64,000 bases of DNA from Bog-756 sp963713625 (GTDB lineage: Bacteria; Actinomycetota; Acidimicrobiia; Acidimicrobiales; RAAP-2). The stretch's first letter is position 1, and each line of letters starts with the position of its first letter. Below the pieces are notes generated by a model. The model saw nothing but the letters and a program-made list of their open reading frames with translations. It ran no database searches and was not told where the DNA came from. Location: contig CAVQMN010000005.1 in NCBI GenBank assembly GCA_963713625.1, positions 186,001-250,000 of the forward strand, read 5' to 3'. Below are positions 1 through 8,662 of this stretch, in pieces. The position numbers and the translations under genes were made by a program.

Positions 1-356
1 GTGCCCGACTGCATGTTGAAGGCCAGCGGTACACCCATGGCATTGAAGGGATTCCAGAGGGGCAGGTGACCCTGGTGGACGGACTTCCAGGCGATGTCCG
101 TCCAGGGCAGGAACTGTTGGATCTGATCGGACGAGACCACGTTGTGGACGGCGGCCCCCCGGACCACGCCGAGGCCCATGACCGACAGGAGGTCGGAGGA
201 GCCGAGCTTCGTCCCGTGCCAGAGCGTCGGGGCCATGGCGGCAAGGCAAACGACCACCAACCAGGCCGTGGCCAGAATCGTCGAAAGGTAGGGCCGGGCA
301 GCGAACGATTCGCGCCTCATCCACCCATGGGCCGGTCGACTGTGCACATGGGCCAT
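1..356 (-). CDS. YfhO-like integral membrane protein, N-terminal part (partial)
   Basis: An open frame runs from an ATG at 356 off the left edge, giving about 118 residues. After a basic start (MAHVHSRPAHGWMRRES) there is one clear hydrophobic segment at about residues 24-45, then an extracytoplasmic-looking stretch containing LPLWNPFNAMGVPLAFNMQS. A W-N-P-x(4)-G-x-P-L pattern like this is typical of the first loop of YfhO-like and GT-C type membrane glycosyltransferases, which act on lipid-linked sugars in the envelope. A GTG at 374 is an alternative start; neither start has a good Shine-Dalgarno. The neighbouring FkbM methyltransferase and glycosidase-like protein fit an envelope-sugar role, but the family call rests on a short fragment. 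Confidence 0.6.
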   Translation of the reverse strand, partial: MAHVHSRPAHGWMRRESFAARPYLSTILATAWLVVVCLAAMAPTLWHGTKLGSSDLLSVMGLGVVRGAAVHNVVSSDQIQQFLPWTDIAWKSVHQGHLPLWNPFNAMGVPLAFNMQSG

Positions 357-579
357 TCGGACGTAGTATTGCACGCGCTGTTGGATGATCAGCGGCGCAC
401 CCCGAGGTGACTTCGGTCCCGATGCCGGATCCCCCGCTACCGACCTCCTCGGCCCGATCCGTGCTCTCGCCGTCCAGCGATTCGACGGTCGACAGGAACG
501 CCATGGTCGCCGGTCGCGGCTGCCGGCTCATTGCCCGCACTAACCTGGGCGGGCAGAGAACCAGAGGATTGTCCACCAC

Positions 580-1413
580 GTGACTGACGTTCGGCCCATG
601 ATCTCGTACGCACAAAATCTTGAAGATGTGGTGCTGGACCGTGCCCTCCACGCGCCGACCGGCTTCTATGTCGACGTCGGCGCAGCCTCGCCATCAACGG
701 CCTCCGTCACCCGGCACTTCTACGATCTCGGATGGTCGGGTATCAACATTGAACCGTTGCCGGAATCTGTAGCCGAACTGCGAGAGGCACGACCCCGTGA
801 CTGGACCGTCGAGGCCGTGGCCGGGGCCGAGCCCGGGCAGTCCAGCTTCCACGTGGTCGAATCCGATCCTGATCTCTCGACGTTCGACCCCCGTCGTATC
901 AAAGAGATGGCCGCCGAGGGCATTCGGACAGAGGAGCGCCTGGTTGAAATGGTGACCCTCAACGGGATTCTCGAGCGGGCGAAACCGGCAACGATCGACT
1001 TCTTGAAGATCGACGCCGAGGGAACAGAGCGTGAGGTCCTGCTGGGAATCAATCTCCGCATCTGGCGACCCCGTGTGCTTCTCGTCGAGGCGACCTTCCC
1101 GAACTCACAGACACCATCCCATGGAGACTGGGAAGATCTGGTGCTCGAGCAGGGCTACCTGTTCGCATCGTTCGATGGCATCAACCGGTTCTATGCGGCC
1201 GAAGAGGAGTCGTCACTCCTCGACCGGCTCGCGCCAGCGAACGTGCTCGACCAGTTCGTCCCGGCCTACGTGCAGCTGATCAACGAGGAGCTCGAACGCC
1301 TCCGCGCCGCGTATGCGCGGGTGGAACGTGAGATCGCCCTCAAGGACGATCAGATTGAATCCACCACGGAATACGCTCGGCACCTGGAAGAGACCCTGGA
1401 GCAAAAGCGCTAG
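580..1413 (+). CDS. FkbM-family SAM-dependent methyltransferase with C-terminal coiled coil
   Basis: This 277-residue protein begins with the FkbM hallmark ISYAQNLEDVVLDRAL, followed by the SAM-binding glycine region FYVDVGAASPSTAS at about residues 29-42 and the acidic strand INIEPLP. A second conserved block, IDFLKIDAEGTEREVLLG, lies near residues 138-155. FkbM enzymes O-methylate sugars or polyketides. The last 50 or so residues (from INEELERLRAAYARVERE) form a heptad-like charged helix, probably a coiled coil for oligomerisation or partner binding. The start is GTG 580 with a weak AGAGG upstream; ATG 598 is an alternative. The substrate is unknown; an envelope glycan is likely given the neighbours. 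Confidence 0.85.
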   Translation: MTDVRPMISYAQNLEDVVLDRALHAPTGFYVDVGAASPSTASVTRHFYDLGWSGINIEPLPESVAELREARPRDWTVEAVAGAEPGQSSFHVVESDPDLSTFDPRRIKEMAAEGIRTEERLVEMVTLNGILERAKPATIDFLKIDAEGTEREVLLGINLRIWRPRVLLVEATFPNSQTPSHGDWEDLVLEQGYLFASFDGINRFYAAEEESSLLDRLAPANVLDQFVPAYVQLINEELERLRAAYARVEREIALKDDQIESTTEYARHLEETLEQKR

Positions 1414-1562
1414 TTCCGGCGATGGGGTGAAGCAAGCAGCCTGACTCTCCCAAGGGAGACATCGGTCGTGCCCACCAATTCGTGCCGATCGGTGCCAGTA
1501 TGTCCGGCGGCGGAGCCATGGTGACCGGCAGGCCCTCCTGAGACGAAGGGAATCTCGAACAA

Positions 1563-2960
1563 GTGAAAAAGGGCACAGTTGCGGTCCTCGTGACACTGGT
1601 GGTGCTCGCTCTCGTTGTCGTGGCGCTGGTCGTAGGACTGGGTAGGAACTCAACTCCGAACACCGCCACCGCTCCCGTTCCGGCCTCGAACCCGTGCTCC
1701 ACGATCCCCCGGCCGACCGACGTGACGTATAGCCATCCCATTCCTCCGACCAACTCCGCGCCGGTGAATCCCATCGTTGCCGTGCCCGCGTCGGGTGGTG
1801 GATCCTTTGCCGAGGTCGTGACGAACGACGGCGTCGCGAGCCAGCAGAAGTTCGTTCCGAGGGGCGCCGACTATGTGCGCCTTGCGCCAGCCACTGTGGG
1901 AACGCACACGGTCTGTTCCATATCGACGTTCGACGTCGGCACCGGGTCCGATGCCTACAACGCCCACCAGGCGGCACAGGCGCTGGCCACCATGGCCGGA
2001 TATGGCTACAACGTGGTCCACGTCGGCTTCAATCCGGTGCAGAGTGGCGAAAAGTCGGGGGCTCTCAATCCGGCGTACTGGGCCAATGTGGCCAACTTCA
2101 TCAATCTGGCCCGGAGTTACAACATCCGGGTCTCGATGATTGTGATGCCACTCCCCAGTCAGAACCTGCCGAAACCATCGACGATTCCTCTTCCGTTGGC
2201 CGATCAGATCAGGAACGGGAATCTTTACTACCTCGTTCCCTCCTATCTCACCGCCGAAGAGAACTACGCCAAAAGTCTCATCCAGATATTGCAGCACGAT
2301 CACGCCGACATGAGCGATATCTTCTCGTTCGAATTGCAGGGCGAGACGTTCTTCAAAACCGACCTGTGGCCGCTCGACCTGACGAGCGGCAACGTGTTGA
2401 CCAACGCGGGCACTTTCGATATGGGGAGCTCCGACTCGCGGAATGCCATGATCGACGACAACACCCTGTACTGGGAGAACAACCTGACCGAAGCGATTCA
2501 CTCCGTCCTCCCCAATTCCCTCGTGGCCGTGGGCTTCACCCAAGGCTTGGCCGCCTTCCCTCAAAATCGGGTTGGCCGTCCCCAGTCGTCTCTTTCGTCG
2601 TCGAGTCTGGTCGACTACGTCGACTTCCATCTGTATCCCGTCTTCGGTCCCGTCCAGGAACAGATCAGCGCCATCGGTGTGGCGCCTGCCTCCGTCACCA
2701 AACCCATCATCATGGGGGAGTTCGGGGAGTATGCATCCGAAGCTCCGAACGCCTCCGCCGCGGCCAATGTGCTCACCGCGTGGGAGCAACAGAGTTGTGA
2801 TCTGTTCGGATTCCGGTTCAGCGGTTGGATCACCTGGACATGGGATACACAACCGTGGGAACAACAGCCCACGATCTACAACATGATCGACGGCAACGAT
2901 GCCATGGCCAAGGCACTCGCCCCCAGTGCGATCGGTCCCTCGATGAGCACATGTCAATGA
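1563..2960 (+). CDS. membrane-anchored glycoside hydrolase-like (GH5-type TIM barrel) protein
   Basis: The 465-residue protein starts MKKGT and has one strong hydrophobic segment (residues 4-26), probably a signal anchor, followed by a Ser/Thr/Pro/Asn-rich linker. The rest looks like a TIM-barrel glycosidase: FINLARSYNIRVSMIVMPL (a beta-strand pair), FSFELQGETFF with Glu257 and Glu261 as acid/base candidates, DYVDFHLYP, and PIIMGEFGEY with Glu386 in the position of the GH5 nucleophile, then WITWTWDTQPW. Such enzymes cleave beta-linked polysaccharides outside the cell. The start is GTG with only GAAGGG upstream. Its stop lies inside the 3' end of the convergent MarR gene (7-bp overlap). The exact GH family is not certain. 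Confidence 0.72.
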   Translation: MKKGTVAVLVTLVVLALVVVALVVGLGRNSTPNTATAPVPASNPCSTIPRPTDVTYSHPIPPTNSAPVNPIVAVPASGGGSFAEVVTNDGVASQQKFVPRGADYVRLAPATVGTHTVCSISTFDVGTGSDAYNAHQAAQALATMAGYGYNVVHVGFNPVQSGEKSGALNPAYWANVANFINLARSYNIRVSMIVMPLPSQNLPKPSTIPLPLADQIRNGNLYYLVPSYLTAEENYAKSLIQILQHDHADMSDIFSFELQGETFFKTDLWPLDLTSGNVLTNAGTFDMGSSDSRNAMIDDNTLYWENNLTEAIHSVLPNSLVAVGFTQGLAAFPQNRVGRPQSSLSSSSLVDYVDFHLYPVFGPVQEQISAIGVAPASVTKPIIMGEFGEYASEAPNASAAANVLTAWEQQSCDLFGFRFSGWITWTWDTQPWEQQPTIYNMIDGNDAMAKALAPSAIGPSMSTCQ

Positions 2961-3568
2961 CCTGCCCCCGGACTGGTGGCGCTGTCCGTCGATTCGCCCC
3001 GTCGGTCGGAGAGCGTTCCGCCGGGGGCGCCTACGTCCCCGCTCGGGCCTGAAGAGTTCGGACCGCGGTCAGGTACGGACTCCACGGCGAAGATGTCGAT
3101 GCCGCGTCGGCGGGCGGCGGCGGTGACGATGAGGCTCGCAGTGGTTGAGAGTCGGGCCCGCTGGGGAGGGCTCAGGTCGGCCACCAGCGAAGTGATCTCT
3201 GCGTCAAAGGTGCACTGAACTTCTTCAACGAGATCCCGGCCGGTGGCAGTGATGCTCACCTGGACGCTCCGGCGGTCGAGCGTGGATGCGGTTCGGACCA
3301 CGAGACCGCGTGCCTGGGCCCGGTCGACCAGCCCGGACACGCTCGATTTGTCCAGCTGCAGGAACGCGGCCAGTTCGTTGATGGTCGGCGACCGGTCCCG
3401 AAGGATCCCGAGCAGGCGGGCCTGGACGATCGACTGGTCGTAGGAGGCCGCGATGCGCCCGAGTGCCCCATGCACAACGAAGGTGAGTTGGGCCAGCGCA
3501 TCCACCAGGCCCAGATCCCCTGGGCCCGATGCAGAGGTGATGGCCTGCTGGCGATCGGTGGCGCGCAT
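2954..3568 (-). CDS. MarR-family transcriptional regulator
   Basis: The 204-residue protein has a winged helix-turn-helix of MarR type: ARLLGILRDRSPTINELAAFL, then LDKSSVSGLVDRAQARGLVVR as recognition helix, and a wing at TLDRRSVQVSITATGRDL. MarR dimers usually repress a divergent operon and release DNA on binding a phenolic or lipophilic ligand. The gene faces the oxidoreductase at 3725 across a 9-bp inverted repeat (3585-3611). A TACACT hexamer ends 7 nt before the ATG and no Shine-Dalgarno is present, so the mRNA is probably leaderless and the palindrome lies in the promoter spacer. The C-terminal 35 residues are Gly/Pro/Ser-rich and probably disordered. Confidence 0.9.
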   Translation of the reverse strand: MRATDRQQAITSASGPGDLGLVDALAQLTFVVHGALGRIAASYDQSIVQARLLGILRDRSPTINELAAFLQLDKSSVSGLVDRAQARGLVVRTASTLDRRSVQVSITATGRDLVEEVQCTFDAEITSLVADLSPPQRARLSTTASLIVTAAARRRGIDIFAVESVPDRGPNSSGPSGDVGAPGGTLSDRRGESTDSATSPGAGH

Positions 3569-3575
3569 CGCCGTC

Positions 3576-3581
3576 AGTGTA
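3576..3581 (-). promoter_or_regulatory. -10 box of leaderless MarR gene
   Basis: On the minus strand this reads TACACT, followed by exactly 7 nt and the ATG at 3568. There is no Shine-Dalgarno. A TTTGTA hexamer 17 nt upstream could be the -35. Confidence 0.5.
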
Positions 3582-3584
3582 GAA

Positions 3585-3611
3585 GATATAGTTGGTGATA
3601 CAAACTATATC
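3585..3611. promoter_or_regulatory. MarR operator candidate (inverted repeat)
   Basis: GATATAGTT (3585-3593) and AACTATATC (3603-3611) are perfect 9-bp inverted arms separated by 9 nt. The element sits in the divergent region between the MarR gene and the oxidoreductase gene, between the putative -35 and -10 of the MarR gene. The AT-rich arms contrast with the GC-rich surroundings. MarR proteins typically bind such palindromes. Confidence 0.7.
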
Positions 3612-3724
3612 GGGGCTGATGATCACTTATCGACGACGGGGGTGCCGGTCGCGAGCTGCCGGTCGGGCGCCGCCGAGTGCCAGTGCCCGGCGCCGGAGCC
3701 GGGTGGAAATGGAGGAGAACCCGC

Positions 3725-4690
3725 ATGAGCATGCAGGCCGCCGTGGTCCGGGCCTTCGACCGCCCGCCCCGATACGAGAGCTACGACCGTCCCGAACCTG
3801 CCGGACCAGATGAGACGGTCGTCGACGTTCTGGCCGTAGGGCTGCACCCTCGGGTGCGCAGCGGTGCGTCTGGGAAGCACTACTCCAGTAGCGGCGTTCT
3901 GCCCATGATTCCCGGGATCGACGGCGTCGGCCGACTGCCCGACGGTCAGCGGGTCTATTTCGCCATCGATGACGATGCGTGGGGTTCCATGGCCGACCAG
4001 GCCGTCGTCGACCTGCGACGAACCGTTCGGTTGCCCGGTGATGTCGACGTGGCCACGGTGGCGGCGACCATGAATCCGGCCATGTCGGCGTGGGTGGCCC
4101 TCCGGCGCCGGGTTCCCCTCGAACCGGGCCAGTCGGTTCTGATCCTCGGGGCCACCGGCAACGCCGGAGCGGTGGCGGTGCAGGTGGCCAAACGCCTGGG
4201 TGCCGGACGGGTCATCGGGGCGGGCCGTAACACCGCACGTCTCGCAGAGCTGTCCGATCACGGAGCTGATGCTGTCGTCGCCCTCGTTGACGACCCGTCG
4301 GTCACCGCGGCAAGCCTGGCCGACGCGGCTGCTGAGGTTGACGTCGTGATCGACTATCTGTGGGGCGAACCTGCAGCCCTGGCCATCATGGCTCTGTTGA
4401 AAAACCGGACGGACCGCAGCCGAGCCATGGACTGGATCCAGATCGGCGCGGTGGCCGGACCCACCATCGAGCTACCGTCGGTGGCGCTCCGATCGGCCAA
4501 CCTCCGACTCCAGGGGACGGGGCAAGGTGCCGTTTCGCCCCAGGCCTATCTGGACGAGTTGCCGTCTCTGATCGAGGAGATCGCCGCCGGAACCATTGAG
4601 GTCCGTGCCTGCCCGGTGCCGCTGGCCGACGTCGAGGCCGCCTGGCTGGCCCCGGAGCCACCCGGCCTCCGGACGGTCCTCGTTCCATAG
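3725..4690 (+). CDS. zinc-independent alcohol dehydrogenase / quinone oxidoreductase-like protein (MDR family)
   Basis: The 321-residue protein has the medium-chain dehydrogenase/reductase layout: an N-terminal GroES-like half (AVVRAFDRPPRYESYDRPE) and a Rossmann half with LILGATGNAGAVAVQVAKRLG as nucleotide-binding loop. The Cys/His ligands of zinc alcohol dehydrogenases are missing, which fits NADPH:quinone oxidoreductase-like enzymes that reduce activated C=C or quinones. ATG 3725 is chosen because GGAGGAG lies 8-9 nt upstream. It is divergent from the MarR gene and shares the palindrome at 3585-3611, so it is the probable regulated target and may detoxify the MarR ligand. Confidence 0.85.
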   Translation: MSMQAAVVRAFDRPPRYESYDRPEPAGPDETVVDVLAVGLHPRVRSGASGKHYSSSGVLPMIPGIDGVGRLPDGQRVYFAIDDDAWGSMADQAVVDLRRTVRLPGDVDVATVAATMNPAMSAWVALRRRVPLEPGQSVLILGATGNAGAVAVQVAKRLGAGRVIGAGRNTARLAELSDHGADAVVALVDDPSVTAASLADAAAEVDVVIDYLWGEPAALAIMALLKNRTDRSRAMDWIQIGAVAGPTIELPSVALRSANLRLQGTGQGAVSPQAYLDELPSLIEEIAAGTIEVRACPVPLADVEAAWLAPEPPGLRTVLVP

Positions 4691-4917
4691 CCCACCCGCC
4701 GGCATCATTTGCCGTCGATGGAGGAGCGGCCTCATCCACTGTGCGCCACCTCCGTGAGTCGGAAGTCCCTTCCACCCCGAGCATCCGTGAGGGGCGGCGA
4801 TCGATTGATCGGTAACATCGGTCCCGGCCGGCATCACCGCCCCAACGGGGCGTCACGGCGGCCGGAACCGACCACCCTGGTCCGGACCGACGGTGAGGCG
4901 ACGAAGGGAGCCGAAGG

Positions 4918-5637
4918 ATGGCGACGTACGTTCTGGTGCACGGAGGTGGCCACGGCGGATGGTGCTACCAACGAGTTGCCCGACTGATCCGGTCCGCCGG
5001 GCACGAGGTGTACACCCCGACCATGACGGGGCTGGGTGACCGCGCTCACCTGTTGCGCGAGGACATCGATCTCGACATGCACATTCAGGACATCACCGCC
5101 GTCCTTCAGTTCGAGGATCTCCGCGACGTCATTCTGGTCGGTCACAGCTACGGCGGGATGGTCATCACCGGCGTCGCCGACCGGGCAGCCGACCGTGTCG
5201 GGCGCCTCGTCTATCTCGACGCGGCCAACCCGGTCAACGGCGAGTCCTTGGTCGACGTTGCCGGACCGATCATCGAGGCAGTCCGTCCCTCCGGCGAGGT
5301 CGTCGACGGTGTGGAGCTTGTGCTGCTCCCTTCGCCGGAAGCGGGCATGTTCTATGGCGTGACCGATCCCGGCGACCTGGCCTGGATGGCCGACAGGTTG
5401 ACCGGTCACCCGTGGAAGTGTTTCGCACAGCCGCTCGATCTCAAGAACGAAGGGGCGCTCTGGTCGATCCCGCAGTTCCATATCGTGTGCACGTCGACGC
5501 TTGCCACCCGGGATGCGCGACTGATGGCCAAGGCTCGTTCGGAGGGGCGTCTGTGGGACATCGACACGGGCCACGATCTGATGATCACCGAGCCTGAGCA
5601 GGTGGCCGACGCGCTCCTTCAGGTCGCCGTCGCCTGA
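4918..5637 (+). CDS. alpha/beta hydrolase (salicylate-esterase-like)
   Basis: The 239-residue protein starts YVLVHGGGHGGWCY, the oxyanion HG motif, and carries the nucleophile elbow GHSYGG with Ser77; the C-terminal TGH motif gives His219. This set resembles the small esterases related to plant methyl-salicylate and hydroxynitrile-lyase-type hydrolases, soluble enzymes that cleave small esters. No signal peptide is present. AAGGAG-like GAGCCGAAGG precedes ATG 4918. The gene stands alone between the MDR gene and the GGDEF-EAL gene, so context does not define the substrate. Confidence 0.85.
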   Translation: MATYVLVHGGGHGGWCYQRVARLIRSAGHEVYTPTMTGLGDRAHLLREDIDLDMHIQDITAVLQFEDLRDVILVGHSYGGMVITGVADRAADRVGRLVYLDAANPVNGESLVDVAGPIIEAVRPSGEVVDGVELVLLPSPEAGMFYGVTDPGDLAWMADRLTGHPWKCFAQPLDLKNEGALWSIPQFHIVCTSTLATRDARLMAKARSEGRLWDIDTGHDLMITEPEQVADALLQVAVA

Positions 5638-5713
5638 GGGGGGTTCGTCGGCTGTCCGATGCCTCCACCGAGCGCCCTGGACGGGTGTGGCAGGCCCCCA
5701 TCGGGTTGGGAAG

Positions 5714-5724
5714 GGTGAGTCACC
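5714..5724. promoter_or_regulatory. short inverted repeat upstream of the GGDEF-EAL gene
   Basis: GGTGA-g-TCACC forms an 11-bp near-perfect palindrome about 90 nt before the start at 5816. It is short and could be chance; it is listed because it is the only symmetric element in that promoter region. Confidence 0.25.
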
Positions 5725-5815
5725 TTGGGTTACCCACCAGTCAGTTGGGGATGACCGGGGCGTTCTGCCGCGATCAGGGTTAAAGAGCGGAACCTGACCT
5801 GCCGAATTCCAGAGG

Positions 5816-8662
5816 ATGGATTCGATTCCGGCGGAGCACCACATCTCAGGTGTGTACACGAAGTTGTTGATGGAGTTCCTGGTCGAGACGATGCCGTCAG
5901 ACCGGATCGGCGAATTGCTGAGGAGGGCCGACGAATCCCGCGCTCTCGAGGAGCTGGCCGACGCTTCGTCGTGGAGCTCGTATGGCCAGTTCAGGCGACT
6001 CCTCGAGGAGCGTTCCCGACTGGACGCGACCTGTCTGTACGACCAGTGTGAGTTGTTGTCCGACTGGCTGAGGACATGGGAGCTCTCCCAGGCCGCGCAG
6101 ACCTTGGATTCTCCGGGCACGCTGTTGGCCAGTGGGTCGGACCTCAACCCGCTGGTTCCGATCCGGCGATACGAGAAGACCGAGTTGGCGCCAAACGAGT
6201 GGACGATCCGGGAGTGGTTCGCGGAGGGCTATGCGCCCTATCCGGAGTTCTGCGATTTCGCCGCAGTGCAGTATGCGCTCATCCCGGTGGTGTTCAATCT
6301 TCCGCCCGGGGAAGTCTCCGAGGAGGAGTGTCAGTGCCGGGGTGATGCCACATGCCTGTTCAGGATTCGGTGGCAACAGCACGATACGGAATCGCTGAAA
6401 GCGGATCACTACCGAATGCGTTCCGAGCTGTTCGAAGCCCGGCTCGAGCAGATCCAGGACATGATCGCTGACCTCGCCTCCAACGAACGATACGAGGATG
6501 TCCTTCAGAGTTTCGTTTCATCCTCGTTACGAACGGCAGTCGGTGCCGGTGGCGCACTCCTGGCCCTCAATCCTCGGGCGGGTTCATCTCGGAAGGTCTA
6601 TTCCGCGGGGCTCACCGAATCGGAAGCCGACTCGATCGCTGACGAGCTCCTGGCCGGGAGGGCCGGGCCCGACAAGGTTGTTGCCGTCGATGTGGCCTCG
6701 GCACGCTGTCGTTACGGTGTCCTGGCCGTCGACGAGGGCGGCGGAGTCTTCTCCTCCCTGTCCCAGAGCACGCTCGAGACCTACGCCCGGTTGGCCGCGG
6801 CCGCCCTGGACACGGCTGATGCCCTCGACGAGGCCCGTCACCAGGCCAATACGGCTCAGGTGCTGTTGGAGCTGGCCACGTCCCTGACGGAGATCGTGAG
6901 CACACAGGAGATGGCATCGAAGGTGGCAATGGCCGTTCCTGACGTTGTCGACTGCGACCGGGCCGCCGTCTTCTTGAACACGGTCGGCCAGTTCGGGACG
7001 TGCCGCGACGGACTCCGGCTGGCCGGATCCGTCGGCTACAGCGACGAAGAGATCGCGCTGATCAGCTCACGAGGGTTTCGCGAGGCGCCGGCAGGTTCGG
7101 TCGCCGTCGGTGGACTCGTCCAGAGCAGCCTGTCGGACTTCGGGAGCGTGGCGTCGGTCTCCGCTCCGATTGTGGTGGCCGGTGAGGTCGCCGGTGCCAT
7201 TGTGGCCGGCGTCACCACGAAGCCCGAACGCCTGGCCGTCACTCCCAGGCTGGCCGAGCGCCTCAAGGGGCTCGCGGCCCAGGCATCGACGGCCATCTCC
7301 AATGCTCGGTTGGTCGACCAGATACGTTTCCAAGCTGTTCACGATGCCTTGACCGGGCTGCCCAATCGGGCCCTGATCCTCGATCGGGCCGAGCAGATGC
7401 TGGCTCGTGCCCGCCGTGCCGACATCCAAGTGGCCGCTCTGTTCATCGATCTTGACGGGTTCAAGGATGTGAATGATGCCCTCGGCCACGGCATTGGGGA
7501 CCAACTCCTCCAAGCGGTATCCGAACGCCTCTCGGTGACCATGCGCGGCAGCGACAGCATCGGCCGTCTGGGTGGCGATGAGTTCGTCGTGCTGGTTGAC
7601 GGGAGCTCTATGGACGCCGGGCCAGAGTTGATCGCTGAACGGCTGATCGATGTGCTCCGGGCCCCGTTCCATCTTCAGGATCTGTCAACTGGGACGCTCG
7701 CCCTCACGGCCAGCATCGGCATCGCCACCGGCGTCCGGGACTCGGCGACCCAGCTTCTCCGCGATGCGGACATCGCCCTGTACGAGGCCAAGGCGGCGGG
7801 CAAGAACTGCTTCGTGGTCTTCGAACCCGAGATGCACACCGCCGTACAGGACCACCATCTGCTGGAGATGGACCTGCGGGAGGCACTGCCAGGAGCCCAA
7901 TTCTCGCTCGTCTATCAACCCATCTTCAATCTCGCCGGCGGCCAGACCACCGGAGTCGAGGCCCTGCTGCGCTGGAATCATCCCCATCGGGGCCTGGTCC
8001 AACCGGACGTCTTTATCCCCGTGCTCGAAGGCTCGGGGATGATCGCCGAGGTCGGGCGCTGGGTGCTGGGCGAAGCCTGTCGCCAGGGTGCCCGCTGGCA
8101 CGGGCGGGGTTATCCGGTGGGCGTATCGGTGAATGTGTCGGCGCGACAGCTCGAGCACGACCGCCTGATTGACGACGTCCGGACCGCACTGGATTCCTCG
8201 GGCTTCGCACCCACGTCGCTGACCATCGAAATCACCGAAACGGCCATCATGCGGAACGTGGCTGCGGTGGTCCCCCGGCTGGCCGCGCTCAAAGCCACCG
8301 GGGTGCGTATCGCCATCGACGATTTCGGCACGGGCTACTCATCGCTGTCCTATCTCCAGCAATTCCCGGTCGACACGCTCAAGATCGACCGCTCGTTCAT
8401 CTCCTCGATGGCGGATTCACCCGAGTCCGGGGCGCTGATCCGGACCCTGGTCCAGCTGGGCAAGACGTTGGGCCTCGAAACCTTGGCGGAAGGGATCGAG
8501 GAAACCGAGCAGTATTCCCAGCTCGAGCGCGAGCACTGCGACAGCGGACAGGGCTTCCTCTACGCACGTCCGCTCGACGTTGCCGCGGTGGACTCGTTCC
8601 TCGCCGACCGGTTTCGTGGGTGCAGCCGGATGCAGCCGGATGCAGCCGGGCGGATTCGCTGA
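5816..8662 (+). CDS. V4R-like sensor, GAF, GGDEF and EAL cyclic-di-GMP protein
   Basis: The 948-residue protein has four parts. Residues about 1-190 resemble a V4R-type small-molecule domain ending in a Cys cluster (CQCRGDATC, Cys172/174/180). A GAF-like region follows (about 350-500). The GGDEF domain keeps an intact active site (GGDEF at 586-590) and the inhibitory RxxD I-site (RGSD) five residues before it. The EAL domain keeps EAL (715-717), IEITE, the IDDFGTGYSSL loop and GQGFLYARP. It could therefore both make and break cyclic-di-GMP under control of a ligand bound at the N terminus. No membrane segment is seen. The start is ATG 5816 with AGAGG close upstream. The 3' end contains three 10-bp direct repeats. 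Confidence 0.88.
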   Translation: MDSIPAEHHISGVYTKLLMEFLVETMPSDRIGELLRRADESRALEELADASSWSSYGQFRRLLEERSRLDATCLYDQCELLSDWLRTWELSQAAQTLDSPGTLLASGSDLNPLVPIRRYEKTELAPNEWTIREWFAEGYAPYPEFCDFAAVQYALIPVVFNLPPGEVSEEECQCRGDATCLFRIRWQQHDTESLKADHYRMRSELFEARLEQIQDMIADLASNERYEDVLQSFVSSSLRTAVGAGGALLALNPRAGSSRKVYSAGLTESEADSIADELLAGRAGPDKVVAVDVASARCRYGVLAVDEGGGVFSSLSQSTLETYARLAAAALDTADALDEARHQANTAQVLLELATSLTEIVSTQEMASKVAMAVPDVVDCDRAAVFLNTVGQFGTCRDGLRLAGSVGYSDEEIALISSRGFREAPAGSVAVGGLVQSSLSDFGSVASVSAPIVVAGEVAGAIVAGVTTKPERLAVTPRLAERLKGLAAQASTAISNARLVDQIRFQAVHDALTGLPNRALILDRAEQMLARARRADIQVAALFIDLDGFKDVNDALGHGIGDQLLQAVSERLSVTMRGSDSIGRLGGDEFVVLVDGSSMDAGPELIAERLIDVLRAPFHLQDLSTGTLALTASIGIATGVRDSATQLLRDADIALYEAKAAGKNCFVVFEPEMHTAVQDHHLLEMDLREALPGAQFSLVYQPIFNLAGGQTTGVEALLRWNHPHRGLVQPDVFIPVLEGSGMIAEVGRWVLGEACRQGARWHGRGYPVGVSVNVSARQLEHDRLIDDVRTALDSSGFAPTSLTIEITETAIMRNVAAVVPRLAALKATGVRIAIDDFGTGYSSLSYLQQFPVDTLKIDRSFISSMADSPESGALIRTLVQLGKTLGLETLAEGIEETEQYSQLEREHCDSGQGFLYARPLDVAAVDSFLADRFRGCSRMQPDAAGRIR
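8621..8650 (+). repeat. three tandem 10-bp repeats at the 3' end of the GGDEF-EAL gene
   Basis: TGCAGCCGGA occurs twice, followed by TGCAGCCGGG, starting at 8621, 8631 and 8641. The unit length is not a multiple of three, so each copy is read in a different frame (CSRMQPDAAG). The repeat ends 12 nt before the end of the stop codon. Confidence 0.85.

Noticed and set aside
66..410. Plus-strand gene at the left edge
   Set aside because: The opposite strand encodes a membrane protein with a sensible hydrophobic segment and family motif; the plus frame looks like its antisense shadow.
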